DNA of 64,000 nucleotides from Undaria pinnatifida (Eukaryota; Sar; Phaeophyceae; Laminariales; Alariaceae). The notes under the pieces were generated by a model, which saw nothing but the letters and a program-made list of their open reading frames with translations, was not told the origin of the DNA and ran no database searches. Positions within the stretch are counted from its first letter, which is position 1. The number at the start of each line of letters is the position of its first letter. The DNA lies in the NCBI GenBank assembly GCA_012845835.1, contig JABAKD010000020.1, forward strand, positions 5,292,720-5,356,719, read 5' to 3'. Shown one piece after another: positions 24,901 to 35,678 of this stretch. A program made the position numbers and the translations under genes.

Positions 24901-27900
24901 GTAGGCGAGAACCACTACTGACTTCTTCACGGCCTATCCAACTCGACTATCAAGTAGAAGGAAGGTTCAGCGGAAAACAGGTGCTTGATGATGGCGAAGG
25001 TTGGCGCATCCTCTGCATGGAGCGTCCAGTCCAGCTGTCGGAAGACCTGGGGCCGGCGGTAACTATTAATGGGGAAATGTCGATTTGCTCCGTCCCGTAG
25101 ATGCGAGGGGGCGAGAAGCCGACGCCCGGGCAGTGGTCGACGCGCTGTAATTCGGGTCGTGGCTACCCGTCACTGCGAAAACGTGCCGGGTTGAATGGGG
25201 ACGCCATCGCCGCGCAGCTGACGCCTCTGCTAGCCAACAAGCTTCGCGCGGGACGAGGGCAGAAGTGACCGAACAAGCTACGTCGGGCGCCACTGCGTTT
25301 ATGCGTTCAGTCGGCGTGAGGGTGCTCGTCGAGCACAGGCTCACCAGGCTGCGCCCGCACCTGCGGGCTGTGTAAATTGCCGGCGAGCTGGTCTTTGCTT
25401 GCCACGCTACGTGCTTTTCGTGCCGTGGCCATCCCCCGGAGGCTGAGAGCGTGCTCGACCAGAACCGGCACCCCCTCTCCACACGTCAACGCCACGGCGC
25501 CTGGCGTAGCGTGGTCCGCCGCTTCAACCTGGCCACGCCGTCGTCCATCCCCTCGCCCCGCGAAAAGGGTGGCCAGCAGAGGCATCAGTCGCGCGGGGGT
25601 GCCGTGGTAATTTCACCTTGGTATTCCCACCTGTCGAAGGTCTTGCGGTCGCCGGTGGCCACGACCCGAACAGCAGTAGGTTGATCACTGCCTGGGCGCG
25701 CCGCCTGCGCCCTCTCGCACGCACGGTAAGTAACCAATCGGAAAACCCCTCTTGGAGTGATCACCTCCGACCCGCCCCTGGTCTTCTGGTAGCTGGACGG
25801 TCCGGTCCGCGCAGCGGATACTCCAGCCTCCGTCATCCTGAATATATTTTTCCCGCTGTCCCGAAGTTACTTGATAGTCGTTAGCACATGTTGAAAATAT
25901 ATGAAAGCGAGCACCCCAGACTATTTGCATCAATGATAAAGAAAAGGAAAAAAGCAAACGATAATTAAGCAAGAAAGAACACAAGGGAAAACAATTGGAA
26001 TGAAAGAGTGGCTGGGCTGTTTTGTAACCTTTGCCATTACCTACGAATATACACGCCTATTCTAACTAGCCCCCCCCCCCGCTAAAACGCGGGTGCGGCT
26101 ATAGATGGATTAAACCAGGAGTGTTGGTCCACCCTTCCGAGCTCTTGGCTCCCTGACGTGCTGGTGAGATTGGTTTCGTGGATGTCCACCAAGGTAGCGG
26201 GTATAGACGCATGAGTTCTGCGACGAACACGTAGCCCACGCAAGATGCGAGGTGGCGCGCGCGAGAGCAAGGGTACATTCAGCGAGGTGGACGATCTGTT
26301 ACGATCAAGGACATTGTCGTTGTTTCCAGCGTACTCGGTGGTAGCAGGGGTGGGAGCGCGGTCGCGGGGGCATGAAAACATACGAAGTCGCGGTAGTTTC
26401 GGATGCATCACGTCGCTGCTGTAGTGAGTGATCAACGACGTGGAGGGGCCGAGCCCCGGCTGTGGCGATTTGAACAAATATGCTAACCCTTGGTGCATGA
26501 GTGGGATCGCCTACCGTTTCAGAAAACCCGATACAGTCCTTTTCCTCCACAACTTACATAAACGACGCCACTTCGACATATCACGCCAGGACTAGTTGCA
26601 GACTTGATTACCGGTACGACTAGCAGTTGGGACTGCGCCGGTAACGCTAACGTTCTTGGGCCAAACTGTATTCTTGGAATGAGGCCTGAACTCGAAACAC
26701 TCTTTGCATGTACCAACCCCTTCGGTTCTGGAGAAGGAAAACGCCTCCGAGACATAAAAAACCTAAATGACGAGTGAACAAACCCGCACCGCCAGAGTAG
26801 GCGATGTGTCCGAAGTATGGCGTTGGGAGATGCCCGACATACGCGCGCAGTGTTGTGATGCTTGCATGTACACTGCTCGCTGCACGCTTTTTGCTATATT
26901 GGGCGGGTGATAACACCGCGCCTCTCGTTTTTTAGATCGCTACCGTATAATCAAGTCTAAGGGGTTGGTATTGTTTACAATAGATCGACAGCAGTACAGC
27001 ATGCTGCTATTGTTCCGTCGCGTCTGGTTCAAGAATGCAGCTGCCGCTCTGAAACTGACTTGGTAGTTGTTGTGGTTTTGTCGTACCTTTTCTTGACGTG
27101 GTTGTCGCGCTTTGTCTGTGCATGTTTTTCTGCCTGTGTACCGTTTGGGGTGCAGGGTCTTTCGGTGCGCTGGTGCACGGACCGACCGGGCATTTCTTCT
27201 ACGGGGCTTTGGATGCCAAGCTTCCCGGGACGAAGCCGATGACGGTCGCTACCAAGGTTGCCATCGACCAGGTGGGTTCCAGCAACAACTTTGTTGCTGT
27301 TGTTGCTGCTGTTGTTGTTTTTCATCACTGTTGCTTTCCAGCTCAACTCGTGAGAGGTTTAACCCTCAGCGGTCTTGTGGACTTTAGCCTCGTCAACGCG
27401 TGAGAGGCTTTTCCCTCAGCGTACCCTCAGCGACCTTCTGGACCTAAGCCGGCTCAACTCAGGGGAGGTTTTTTCCCATGACGACCGTTGTGCAAGCCAT
27501 GGTCACTGCTTCTTTCCCTTCCCCCCGGTACTTGCCTTCGCGTTAATCGTGATTTGAATTGGGCATCCCCGCTGCTCGTCGATTTCGATATACTTTTGCT
27601 GACCAACGCTCTCGCGCTTTCGACGACATGGGAAACATACTGTCAAACAACATACATATGACGTAACAACTACACTTGAAAATTAGGCAGCCAGTCACCT
27701 GCCATGATGTGTGAGCTGGTCCCCCCGGTAATCCAGTGGATACCCTCGAAACCTTCTAGAGGTCAGGTCGAAGCAGCTACTTCGGCCTGACCTATATGGT
27801 TTCGAGGGTATCCACTGGACTACCGGGCCATTTGTAGCCAAATGGACTGCGGATAGCGCCTGGCGTGTGTACGCAAAATTCGACACGAGTCGACGTGGGA

Positions 27901-30900
27901 AGCAAGCGATGTGCCCTTCTGACGATAGAACTGAAGCCGCCTCCCGCAGTGGGAGGTGGGGGGGGGGAGTGTACTCGATATTTATGCATGGCCGTAGTCG
28001 TATGACCGTAGGGTACAGACCCTCGCATTCCTGCAATGCCGGGACGGGGGGGGGCGGAGAAGACCCCGCTTAGTGCCCCCAAATCCAAGCTACGAGTAAG
28101 GAGAGAGAGGGAGAAAGATAAATGGCGAAGATAATGAATGGGTTATATAGAAAAAGAAAGTATGTTGTACCGCAGAAATGCTATGCCTTTGTTATGTTTC
28201 CTAGCCGGCTATGCGCAGTGTGAGTGTCCATTGTAAGAAAATCACAAAATCTGCAAAAATTGCCCAAGAAACAGAAAATGAATCCCACTAGAATTCGCGA
28301 AAAACGTCAATGAAAAACGTCAATGTGCGGCAGCCAAAAAGTTGATGCACAAATAATATAGCTGTTGTTGGAGTTGGGCCGTTGGTGTTGTTTGTAATTG
28401 CACTGTTCCTTGTATGGGGCGGCGATTCCGTCGATCACTCGGGCACGAACAGTGTCTGTATTCCTGTGAAGTTGACGTTGACGGAAGCAGTAGCAGCTTC
28501 GGCAGTGCCCCAATCAACGAATGAACGGAAAGTAATATTATCCTATTGATAGTATATAGGGTGTACTTTCATACCCCCTACAGCCTGGCCTGTGTGTTGG
28601 TATCCCCAGGCACCCGCCAAGCACTTACGGCCGGTACGGTGAAGCAAGTATGATATTGCCGCAGCTATATTTATAGTATCCACGCCGTAGGGTTCCGTTC
28701 GTTTCTTTTGTTTGTTTTGCTTGGACCTGTTTCCATTTGTGAGTTTAATTGCGTCAGGGCGAACCGCTGTTAGAACATCCTATGATACATACGAGCGCTT
28801 TTTTTTTTACCGCCATACGCAGGTTCATAAAATGGGCTCGTATATATCCCCCCCCCATGATAAACTGGTGTATTCTTTCCAAAGCCGTCAGATGTATCCC
28901 CTCGAAGGATTTGTAGTTTCCACAAATCGAGCTGCCCCACACGTCCCCCCCCCCTCCCCCCCCCCTCCCCCCCCCCACCCCCGCTCCCTTTTCATCAAAA
29001 CCAGCCCCCCACGTCCTTTAAAACTCCGCCCTCCCCTCACCGGTTATTCGACTTACAGGATTCACTTGATAAACTGATGCATTTCCTTCCACAGCTGTCG
29101 GATTTTGTCCCCCTCAAGAACGGGCTTTATAGTTTCTGCGCACAGGCTGACTAAGATCACCCTGTTGACCCTGATAGCTACACTGTAGTTGCAAGGGGAG
29201 TCGCCGACCTATATCCTTAATGAGGACACACAAGCCGTAATACGCGCGATCGGAGTATCACACACAGCTTGCAAAGATGAGTTTCGACAAAATATTCGAT
29301 CTCACAGCTGGAGTGTATTTTATTTTTATAATATTTGTGGGGTTACACGCACAGTTCTAGATATATCTCATATTCTTTATTATACACGGTTCTAGAGACA
29401 TGGTCTGGTACTTCTAAGTGTAGACTGACGGTGGGTGGATGCCTATGTTGCCACGGAAAAGCTTAGTAAAGTACACGCAGTCTGTGTTCATCACAATTAG
29501 CTGGTATTACCACCCATCTAATACACATCCAGCGCGATCAGCAGTGAAACAATTAAACAGAATAATTGGTAGTGGCCCAAACGTTCTGTGGCCGATCCGA
29601 TATAACTCGGTAGTACAGCAGTAGTAGTGTAATTGCTTTTAGTGGCGTCTGTGTGCGTGCCATAATGAGATCATGAGAGGGTTACAAGAGTTCAGTTACT
29701 TGATATTAACAAAATGTTAGACCACGTACACCACCTCTACTCCTGCTTAGCTATTACAAGAAAAAAAAGAACCAGCTGGAATCGCAAAAGTTGCTATTAT
29801 ACCGTCTGACCGCGGCTGCTAAAGCTGTCACAGCGGCTGGCGCTGTTTTTGTTTTCCTTACTGCTAGTATTAGCAGGCTGCTGAATCATCGAAGTTCCCC
29901 AAGTGCGCCTTCGTCGCCATCACCACACAGAACCTTGCGTCACATGTACGAAGTACAATACGTACCAGGTGTATTCTCGTGTCGTTGCTTGTGCGTAGAC
30001 TGCCCTTTTTGTTGCGGTATTCCTTGTAGAAGTGCACCCACACGTTTTTGGAAACAAGGTACTTGAAATTGTTGTGGATTTTTTTTCTTGGCGGTGGTAA
30101 AAGGGGTAACATGTTAACATTGCATCGCCAAAATTATGCCGTTCCCTCCTTCGGTAAAAGTTGGACCGCGTCGCTTATGTGCTGCAGCCCCCTCCCCCCC
30201 CCCCTCTTGCGGCCTGTGCATGCGAGCGTACATGTAGTTATGACGGGAAAGCAGTGGCCGTTTCGGTTGCGTCGATTGCATACGGCAGTACATACTGATG
30301 CAGCCGTACATACTTCATCTGCACACTGATGAGCTGCGAATATATATATATACTGAAGTATATGTATATATGTTTGTTGTCTGTTGGCTTGGTAAAAAGC
30401 GGAGCGGTGAAGACATCAAGACAAGTATAATGTAGCGATGCGATATGCGCGGAGGAACCTTGTAGTTGGATGCGATATCAGGTTCTGTACGTATGTGTTG
30501 TTTATGCTTCTGCTGTTGGTGCTGCTACAGCTAATGCTACTGCTACCGTGGCTACCCCACCACCACTCCTATTAATGCTGCTACTACCGCCACCATGAGT
30601 ACTTCTACTGTTTGCACGAGTGCATGTTGGAGTACTGTTTTAGTGCATGAATCCTCCTATGGATGCCGGCACGCCTGCGTGTTTGTCGGCATGGTGTTTA
30701 TGGTGTGTGTTTTTTTTTTTTTCTTCATCCTCCGGCGGATGGGGAAAAATAAAGCTTTAGCTCACCACATTTCCACGTATTTTCATACGCGTAGTGTGTC
30801 GTAATGACGTTTATCCGTATGATTGGTATCGGCATGATCATCGTTATGATGTTTTTAGGCATGATGTTCATCGTTATGATATTTGTCGGCATGATGTTCA

Positions 30901-32999
30901 TCGTTATGATGTTCATCCTTATGATGATTATCGGCATGTTGATCCTTATGATGATTATCGGCATGATGTTGATCCTTATGATGATTATCGGCATGATGCT
31001 CATCGTTATGATGATTATCGGCATGATGTTCATCCTTATGATGATTATCGGCATGATGTTCATCCTTATGATGATTATCGGCATGATGCTCATCGTTATG
31101 ATGTTCATCGTTATGATATTTGTCGGCATGATGTTCATCGTTTTGATGTTTATCGGCGTGATGCTCATCGCTATGATGTTCATCCTTATGATGACTATCG
31201 GCATGATGCTCATCGTTATGATGTTCGTCGTTATGATGCTCGTCGTTATGATGTTTGTCGGCATGGTGTTTATCGACATGATGTCCATCGTTGCTTGGTT
31301 TGGAAGTTGAGAGGTAAGATATGTCGCATAGAAATGACGAACAAGGCGTGGGCCACAGAAGGCAAGGTAGCCTTGGCTGCTGCTGGTGTAACCCTTTTGC
31401 CCTCGCGCCCACGTTTTCCGGACCGAAGCACTTTAAAATGGTGTGGAACTTTTTTGCAGCGGTAAAAAGTGTCTGGGCTGCAATGCAAGAAGCTATACGA
31501 CATAGTTACCATGCACCCCGCGCTCATCTGGTCGCCGATTTTTGCGTGTATATTTCTTTACTTCGTGTTTGGTTTTTACCGTCCCCTCACCTCCTTCACG
31601 CCCTTCAATTTTGGAGTTTCTTGTTTTATTTGCCGAAACCTACCTTTTGGTTTTGTTTTTTCAACGTGGGTGTCCTCCACTTTTTTCGTCGGGAGGCGAC
31701 CTATGACACCTTCAGAGGCAAACTCATAACGAAAACAATGCCAGCAAACGTAGCGAGGCTATTTAACCACAGCAAAGCAAAGCCAAAAATGGGGTCAACA
31801 AGAAATTCTCGTTCAGCTCGATCTCTTTTTTTTTTTTTTTTTTTCGTCGGATTCCTCCTCCTGTACTGTACGTAGGACGTTTTTTCCTCAGGTTCCGCTC
31901 CTTTTGACCTGCATCATTCAAAGTATCTCGTTTTCCAAAATCCCGAAATTGTTAGTTATTTGCTGCCCCCTCTCCCCGAGCCAAACATTTTTTTAGTTCC
32001 CTCTCTACCGCCTCTTGCCCCCCCCCCCTTTTGCCGTCAATGAACATGTTATGTTAGACTATCTGGAACCCTATTTTCGGTGTGATGTTCTTTACCTACC
32101 TGGGGTTGGCGGAGGGTAAGTCGTTCGACGACATCCAGAAGAAGATCAAGAACGATCTGGCGACGGCAGTCATGGGATCTTGGACGGTCTGGATCCCTGC
32201 GCACACGGTAAACTTCAAGTTTGTGCCGACCTCGCAGCGGCTGCTGTACATCAACACCATCCAGGCAAGGATGGGCTTGTGCTTGTTGTTCTTTGTCGTT
32301 CCTTGTTTTTTCTCGTTCTTGTTCGTTGTTGTTTTCGTTCTTGTTCTTTGTTGCGGTTGTTCGTGGTGTTTGTGTTGTTCTTGTTCTTTGTACTCTGTTG
32401 TTCGTGTTGTTCAGTGATTTGCTGTTTTACTGTAGTTGATATGTTTCTGTTTTTGCGTTTTGTTGCTGTTGGTGGTGGTGGTTTGTTGCTATCTGTTCTG
32501 TTTTTCGTTCGTTGCTTTGCTTTGGTTCATGTTTTTGTTGTTTTGTTTGTTGGCATCGTCCTTGTGTTGTTGTCGTTGTTGTCGCGCATCGTAAAGCGGT
32601 GGCTGTGGCTGTACCCACGACGTCCGCCTCTCGTCGTTTGTTCGCGAGGCTTCCGTAGCGGAACGAATCAATATTGTAAGCACTACAGCAGTGTCTGGTA
32701 CACGTGCTGCCCACTCGCTCCTCTCTCTTGCTTGCTTCGTTGGTTTCCCTCCCGCCATTGCCTTGGGTGGTCTCTCCTTCTCTCCTTCGCTTGCTGCCGC
32801 TGGCGCCAGCGGTACCCCGAACATTCGTTCTTCGTTTCATCGCTTTCCCTCTCAAAATATAAACCTCGAACAGATCGGCTACAACATCTTCCTTTCTTTC
32901 TTGGGCAACAAGAAGACCGACGACGACGACGTGAAGTCTGCCCTCGTACCCGCCGAAAAGGGGATCGAACGCTTCGCCGAGGACGTGAAGAAGGACTAA
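15963..32999 (+). CDS. Mpv17/PMP22-family integral membrane protein, four exons, giant introns
   Basis: Exons are 15963-16122, 27156-27271, 32058-32264 and 32874-32999, giving 202 residues, the usual family size. Intron 1 is 11,033 bp, intron 2 is 4,786 bp and intron 3 is 609 bp. Phases agree throughout. Exon 1 gives the family N-terminus (MAGVWAAYNKALAAQPLLVK, then the GDILAQK element). Exon 2 has GALVHGPTGHFFYGALD and KVAIDQ. Exon 3 has TIWNPIFGVMFFTYLG and the conserved WTVWIPAHTVNFKFVP. Exon 4 begins QIGYNIFLSFL (its Q is the last codon of exon 3) and ends in an acidic/lysine tail. Family members are four-helix proteins of mitochondrial inner or peroxisomal membranes, implicated in channel activity or mtDNA maintenance. 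Which organelle applies here is not visible. Intron 3 has a GC donor (CAG|gcaagg). The ATG at 15963 is chosen because it gives the family N-terminus; the frame is open further upstream but has no ATG. Confidence 0.9.
17340..17800. repeat. GATC-rich satellite block 1 (intron 1 of the Mpv17-family gene)
   Basis: Degenerate tandem units of about 40-50 bp are built from GGGATCTGTATGATCTAGATC, CTTCACACATGTTTGCC and TGGGTGGGATCTG. Related blocks lie at 19950-20375 and 21770-21990 in the same intron. Confidence 0.8.
17883..18961 (+). mobile_element. hAT-superfamily DNA transposon relic with perfect 8-bp TSD
   Basis: The ends are 21-bp terminal inverted repeats, TAGGCTCTGGCCCATAATGCC on the left and, reverse-complemented on the right, TAGGGTCAGGCCCATAATGCC (two mismatches). 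They are flanked by identical 8-bp direct repeats GTTCGTGC at 17875-17882 and 18962-18969, the hAT signature. Both subterminal regions are packed with GGCATA-type motifs in both orientations, as is usual for hAT transposase binding sites. Only the C-terminal hAT dimerisation segment of a transposase remains, so the element is non-autonomous. It lies in intron 1 of the Mpv17-family gene. Confidence 0.9.
18035..18290 (+). pseudogene. hAT transposase C-terminal dimerisation domain remnant
   Basis: The + frame beginning near 18040 reads YDLWAFWDDNKENLPAWF, then an LIQPSSAFIE block. This is the hAT family C-terminal dimerisation motif (WxxN, then P-S-S-A-x-x-E). After the E the sequence continues in a different frame as RVFSILRAALDDRQ and ends with an LLKYN block. 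The two halves are therefore separated by a small frameshifting indel near 18163. Upstream catalytic parts are absent. Confidence 0.85.
19950..20375. repeat. GATC-rich satellite block 2
   Basis: It has the same degenerate TGGGATCTGTATGATCTAG units as block 1, with CACATGTTTGC spacers. Confidence 0.75.
20940..21287 (+). repeat. Near-perfect 174-bp tandem duplication
   Basis: Units 20940-21113 and 21114-21287 differ by one visible base (AAT versus AAC). The length is a multiple of three, so both strands keep long open frames; the + frame is proline-rich (VPPPPAEPPPPPPP). It sits inside an intron and I read it as recent noncoding duplication. Confidence 0.85.
21770..21990. repeat. GATC-rich satellite block 3
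   Basis: Short GGGATCTGTAGATCGTGATC-type units with CACATGTTTGC spacers, ending in TCTAGATGATCTAGATCATG. Confidence 0.7.
22412..22760 (+). mobile_element. SINE-A-related element with well-preserved tRNA-like head
   Basis: CCGGTCGCCCCGGTGGTCTA then GTGGTTA gives an A-box-like start. CTTGAGTTCGATTCCCACC about 40 bases later is a good B-box. The downstream body differs from the main SINE-A copies and is shared in part with 27840-27960. It is not a functional tRNA gene, since a closed acceptor stem and anticodon arm are not evident. Confidence 0.65.
22838..24640. repeat. Two tandem foldback (inverted-repeat) units
   Basis: A ~500-bp unit occurs at 22838-23470 and again, diverged, at 23843-24350 (both carry AACCAAC..CTACC, then TTACACCTCCACAGCGATA, GGACCCCCGGT and GGGGTCGGGGTC-like blocks). 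Each is followed by its own partial reverse complement, 23490-23740 and 24362-24640, giving hairpins centred near 23480 and 24356. GC is higher than in the flanks. Apparent ORFs are short and no protein family is recognised. Confidence 0.7.
24946..25880. repeat. ~935-bp imperfect palindrome: inverted duplication of a coding-like segment
   Basis: Starting from CGACTATCAAGTA near 24944 and its inverse near 25869, the two arms align over roughly 400 bases each (shared blocks include GTCCAGCT, TTCGGGTCGTGGC, ACGCCTCTGCT and GTCGAGCAC) and meet near 25400. Both arms read as related peptides when translated inward (GWRILCMERPVQLSEDLGP on +, GWSIRCADRTVQLPEDQG on -). I do not recognise the protein. 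Confidence 0.7.
25881..27155. other. Distal part of Mpv17-family intron 1, nothing recognised
   Basis: Some long frames exist on the minus strand, but they have no splice context or family resemblance. The last bases before exon 2 give an ordinary ...GGGGTGCAG acceptor. Confidence 0.4.
27322..27640 (+). repeat. SINE-A-like tail block with internal duplication
   Basis: It starts CTTTCCAGCTCAACTCGTGA and contains repeated CCCTCAGCG units, the CCCCCCGGTACTTGCCTTC block and CTGCTCGTCGATTTCG, in the same order as in SINE-A. It lies at the start of intron 2 of the Mpv17-family gene and is related to 6612-6775. Confidence 0.6.
27718..27835. repeat. Palindrome built from a SINE head
   Basis: GGTAATCCAGTGGATACCCT then CGAAACC at 27729-27755 is mirrored by GGTTTCGAGGGTATCCACTG then GACTACCGG about 45 bases later. 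The intervening AGGTCAGGTCGAAG and CTACTTCGGCCTGACCT also pair. The whole block can fold into one hairpin. The arms resemble the A-box region of the SINE at 22412. Confidence 0.8.
27950..28060 (+). repeat. Dispersed repeat F, copy 2
   Basis: A G-run, then GTGTACTCGATATTTATGC, CATGGCCGTAGTCGTATGAC and CTGCAATGCCGGGACGG. It matches the copies at 1523 and 40552. It lies in intron 2 of the Mpv17-family gene. Confidence 0.75.
28061..29044. other. Intron 2 of the Mpv17-family gene, no gene seen
   Basis: It contains poly-C runs near 28945-28980. A fragment at 28858-28925 (GATAAACTGGTGTATTC to GTAGTTTCC) is a diverged copy of the start of the repeat at 29045. Confidence 0.4.
29045..29335 (+). repeat. 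Repeat families E and C in series
   Basis: 29045-29215 (AAACTGATGCATTTCC, TTTTGTCCCCCTCAA, ATCACCCTGTTGACCC, GGGGAGTCGCCGACCTATAT) is repeated at 63715-63882. 29212-29335 (ATATCCTTAATGAGGACAC, CACACAGCTTGCAAAGATGA, TTTCGACAAAAT) is found in reverse at 43018-43142 at roughly 90% identity by eye. Confidence 0.75.
29336..30799. other. Intron 2 of the Mpv17-family gene, no gene seen
   Basis: Low-complexity TATATA and poly-T tracts (30335-30370, 30710-30725) and triplet-rich stretches. No splice-consistent exon is found. Confidence 0.4.
30800..31305 (+). repeat. ~500-bp tandem array of 15-bp-based units
   Basis: Units alternate ATGATGTTCATCGTT, ATGATGTTCATCCTT and ATGATTATCGGC. The 15-bp periodicity keeps frames open on both strands: DDYRHD or MMIIGM repeats on + and HHADNHHKDEHH repeats on -. 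It lies in intron 2 of the Mpv17-family gene, so I regard the ORFs as artefacts of periodicity. Confidence 0.8.
31735..31825 (+). repeat. Repeat G fragment, shared with 49835-49925
   Basis: The two segments share GCCAGCAAA-CGTAGCG, GAGGCTATTTAACCA, AAAGCAAAGCCAAAAATGGG and GTCAACAAG blocks in the same order and orientation. Confidence 0.7.
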
Positions 33000-34361
33000 G
33001 CATCGCCGTCGATATAACGGATGGGACAGGCGGGAGGGGGCGGGGAAGGGGACACGTGGAGGCGACTAGGGTTGGGTAGCCGTCGTGCAACCTTACTCCC
33101 CTCCTTCCCGGGGGGGGGGGAGGAGGGCTGGGGAGCAATCGTGCAACCTTACCCCCCATCCTCCTTTTTATGTTACGGAGCTTTGTTGATGTTCGGTGTG
33201 GAGGCGTTCCCGTTTTTTGCTGCTTTAGGCCGAGACTGCGCATCATTTTTATTGTGGCTAGAGAGGCGTGGGAGCCTTTTCGGCACGTTCGTACGGCACC
33301 GACTTGAGGCGGAGGCTTGTTCGTACCTGGTACGTACACTTCACTAGTTATTTTGGCTTGACAAGCTTATCGTTTGGTTCCATTCCTTGCAAGAGAGCTA
33401 GGATTTTACAGTGAACCTGTTCTCAGTAGGAGGGCTGTTTTTGATGTGTGGTGTCGACCCTTGGTTGTCGTGTGGTTTTTGTCTTATTGTACTTATATAT
33501 GAGAGTGGCCTCCGTTTTCTTGTTTTCTTTTTCGTTTTTTTCCCCCCGTTCCGTTTCTTAGCGGAACACTGCCGCCGCAGCCATTACCGCTGCCGCATCC
33601 CAAGAAGACATCACCCTACTCGTAGCTACGCGCAAACCGATCGCCTTCTCTTAATCGTTCGCTTTGCAATGTTTTTTTGTGAGGGGGGTTATCTCGTGGT
33701 CTCGATCGGTGCCCCCCCGTGGAGGGTAAGCTTGGACTTTTGCTGCCCGAAGCATTGTGTACGTAGCGTAAGGATTGGAGGTATTGCCGTTTTAGCTCCT
33801 GGTTGCTTTGTATGAAGGATGGAGGAATGTCATGAGTGAGGGCGTGTGCGCCGTGTTGGTGGCAAGTTGCACATGTCTAAAGATCCGATGTTGCTTTGTA
33901 AGCGTCTCCTGTCGTTGGGGGAGGCTAGAGCAGCATTCGTTCCCTACGGCGTCTTAATGGTATCTTGACGGTGCCCGTCGCGGAGGGGGGGAGAGAACGG
34001 GCAGGTTTAGTCTCAGCGGCGCCCAAGACTCGTACAGCGCGTGAATCTCGTCGGTACCGGGTGGTTTGCGGAGATATTGAAAACGCTTACAGCTTTAATA
34101 TATATGAAAATTGACGCCCACAAGAGGGAGACCACGGCCAGGCGAGGGGGACATGGCGGGTGGTCAGCGAAAAGAAACGAGAGGCGAGCCTGTTGTACAA
34201 CTCGAATCGGCTGCATCTTTTGCAGGCAGGGAAGCGGCAAACGCCCCCGCTCTACTGTCGCTCCCCTTTCCCCCCCATCCATCTCATGCAGCGCTGCCAA
34301 GTGTCACCCCCCTTTCGCTCCCTTCCCCCCCTATCGTTTCTTTATTATAGAAAAATATTTG
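33000..34361. other. 3' flank of the Mpv17-family gene
   Basis: A ~45-bp direct duplication (TCGTGCAACCTTACTCCCC / ATCGTGCAACCTTACCCCCC) lies at 33084-33165. No downstream gene is recognised on either strand. A TACCTGGTA motif occurs near 33324. Confidence 0.4.
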
Positions 34362-34640
34362 AAGGACGTCAGCCGTGAGTTCGACGCATTCCGGGTCAAT
34401 ACTCATCTTTGCAAGCTGCGTTGTTGGTACTTGCAATACACTATGAGTGAGTTTTTCATTGGGGGGAGTTTTGTTTTACGAGAAGAAAATATATATGTTT
34501 TGTTTTTCTCCACTATAATGGTTAGTGCTGGTATTTTTACTTTAGGTGGGGAATTTTGAGCTAGATCTAACATCATATCTATTAATTCATTACTGTAGTT
34601 TCCACTATACTGCTTTGTCATATGTATGGTATGTGGTTTA
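34362..34640 (-). repeat. Repeat family D, reverse copy
   Basis: This is the reverse complement of 8258-8642: GGACGTCAGCCGTGAGTTCG, GGGTCAATACTCATC, TTTGCAAGCTGCGTTGTTGG, then the AT-rich body and CATACCATATG-like end. Confidence 0.75.
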
Positions 34641-34769
34641 TTTTGTTTCCCCCCCCGCTTTAATATCGGGAGGTGAGTACGAATACAGAGTATTACTAGT
34701 TATCTAATATTATTCATACAGCATTCGAGAATAAAACTCGGCTACTCCCAAAACAAAATATATACCTGG

Positions 34770-34985
34770 TATATACTTACGTGGGACTCGAACCCACGGT
34801 TCCAAATTGATGCGCTGTCACTCTTGACATTTTTAAAGTACGAAGACAGTAGTAGTGACCTAATAGATATCATGTAAGAGTCCCGCCCTGAAAAAAGAAA
34901 AAGACGGGAGTCTGTGAGACTCGAACCCACCGTTCCAAATTGATTCGCTGTCACCCTGCGTATAACTCCCCAACATTTTGACTAC
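34770..34985 (-). repeat. Two tRNA-like (B-box) remnants in tandem
   Basis: On the minus strand, AATTTGGAACCGTGGGTTCG then AGTCCCACG (near 34778-34810) and a second copy with GGTGGGTTCGAGTCTCAC (near 34915-34945) look like tRNA 3' halves preceded by GACAGCG. No complete cloverleaf is evident, so I call them SINE remnants. Confidence 0.55.
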
Positions 34986-35186
34986 TGATGATATCATGTA
35001 GGCGTGAAGAAAAAATATGTTTTTATAAATGACCCTGTTTCCGCTCTCTCATTGTTTCGGTTTAATTCTACGAGCTGGTCCGGCCGAGCTGAAAACCCTG
35101 TATTCGCCAGCATTTTCACAGCTCAATTTTGCGACTAGAGATCTGAAAATTCGTATGGAGCTTCCTTAGGGTACAACCAAACGATT

Positions 35187-35301
35187 CAAAGAGGCTCCTT
35201 TTTTTTTTGGAGGGGGGTGGGGGGTCGTCATATATGGTCGTTTCAAGAAAAATCCAGCCGACATTTTGGCCGAAAAGTATGGAAAAAAAAGGAGCCTCTT
35301 T
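35187..35301. repeat. Hairpin, ~20-bp arms
   Basis: TTCAAAGAGGCTCCTTTTTT is mirrored by AAAAAAGGAGCCTCTTTGAA, separated by about 70 bases. Outer segments TTTTCACAGCTCAATTTT and AAATTGGGCTGTGAAAT are also inversely related, so a larger foldback is likely. Confidence 0.75.
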
Positions 35302-35678
35302 GAAGCTCTAGAGGAACACGATGCGAATCACGTGTAGTAAAAAAATTGGGCAAAAAAACGATAAATTGGGCTGTGAAATCGCGATTTACGGTGGAACCTG
35401 AAACGGACGGCAGGCTAGGTTTGGGCAGTACAAGGTGGTGATACAAAGGTACGCATGAGCACGCGTACGAGCTTCCCTCACGCGAGTGGCCGACCCAAGT
35501 ATTAGAACTTATACCTGGGGTCGATAAATTTCGAAATGTGTAACATTATCGTTCAAAAGCACCCATCACGTGGTGACGGAAAGTGTCCTTCCAGCTACAC
35601 CACACACGGCACAAAAAATCATAAACATACTTACGTACAAAATGCACAAAACCACACTGCAGAAAATATGCAGGCACG

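Noticed and set aside
31469-31729. Hydrophobic ORF in intron 2 of the Mpv17-family gene
   Set aside because: T-rich sequence gives Phe/Leu/Ser-rich frames by chance. It has no splice link to the flanking exons and no homology.
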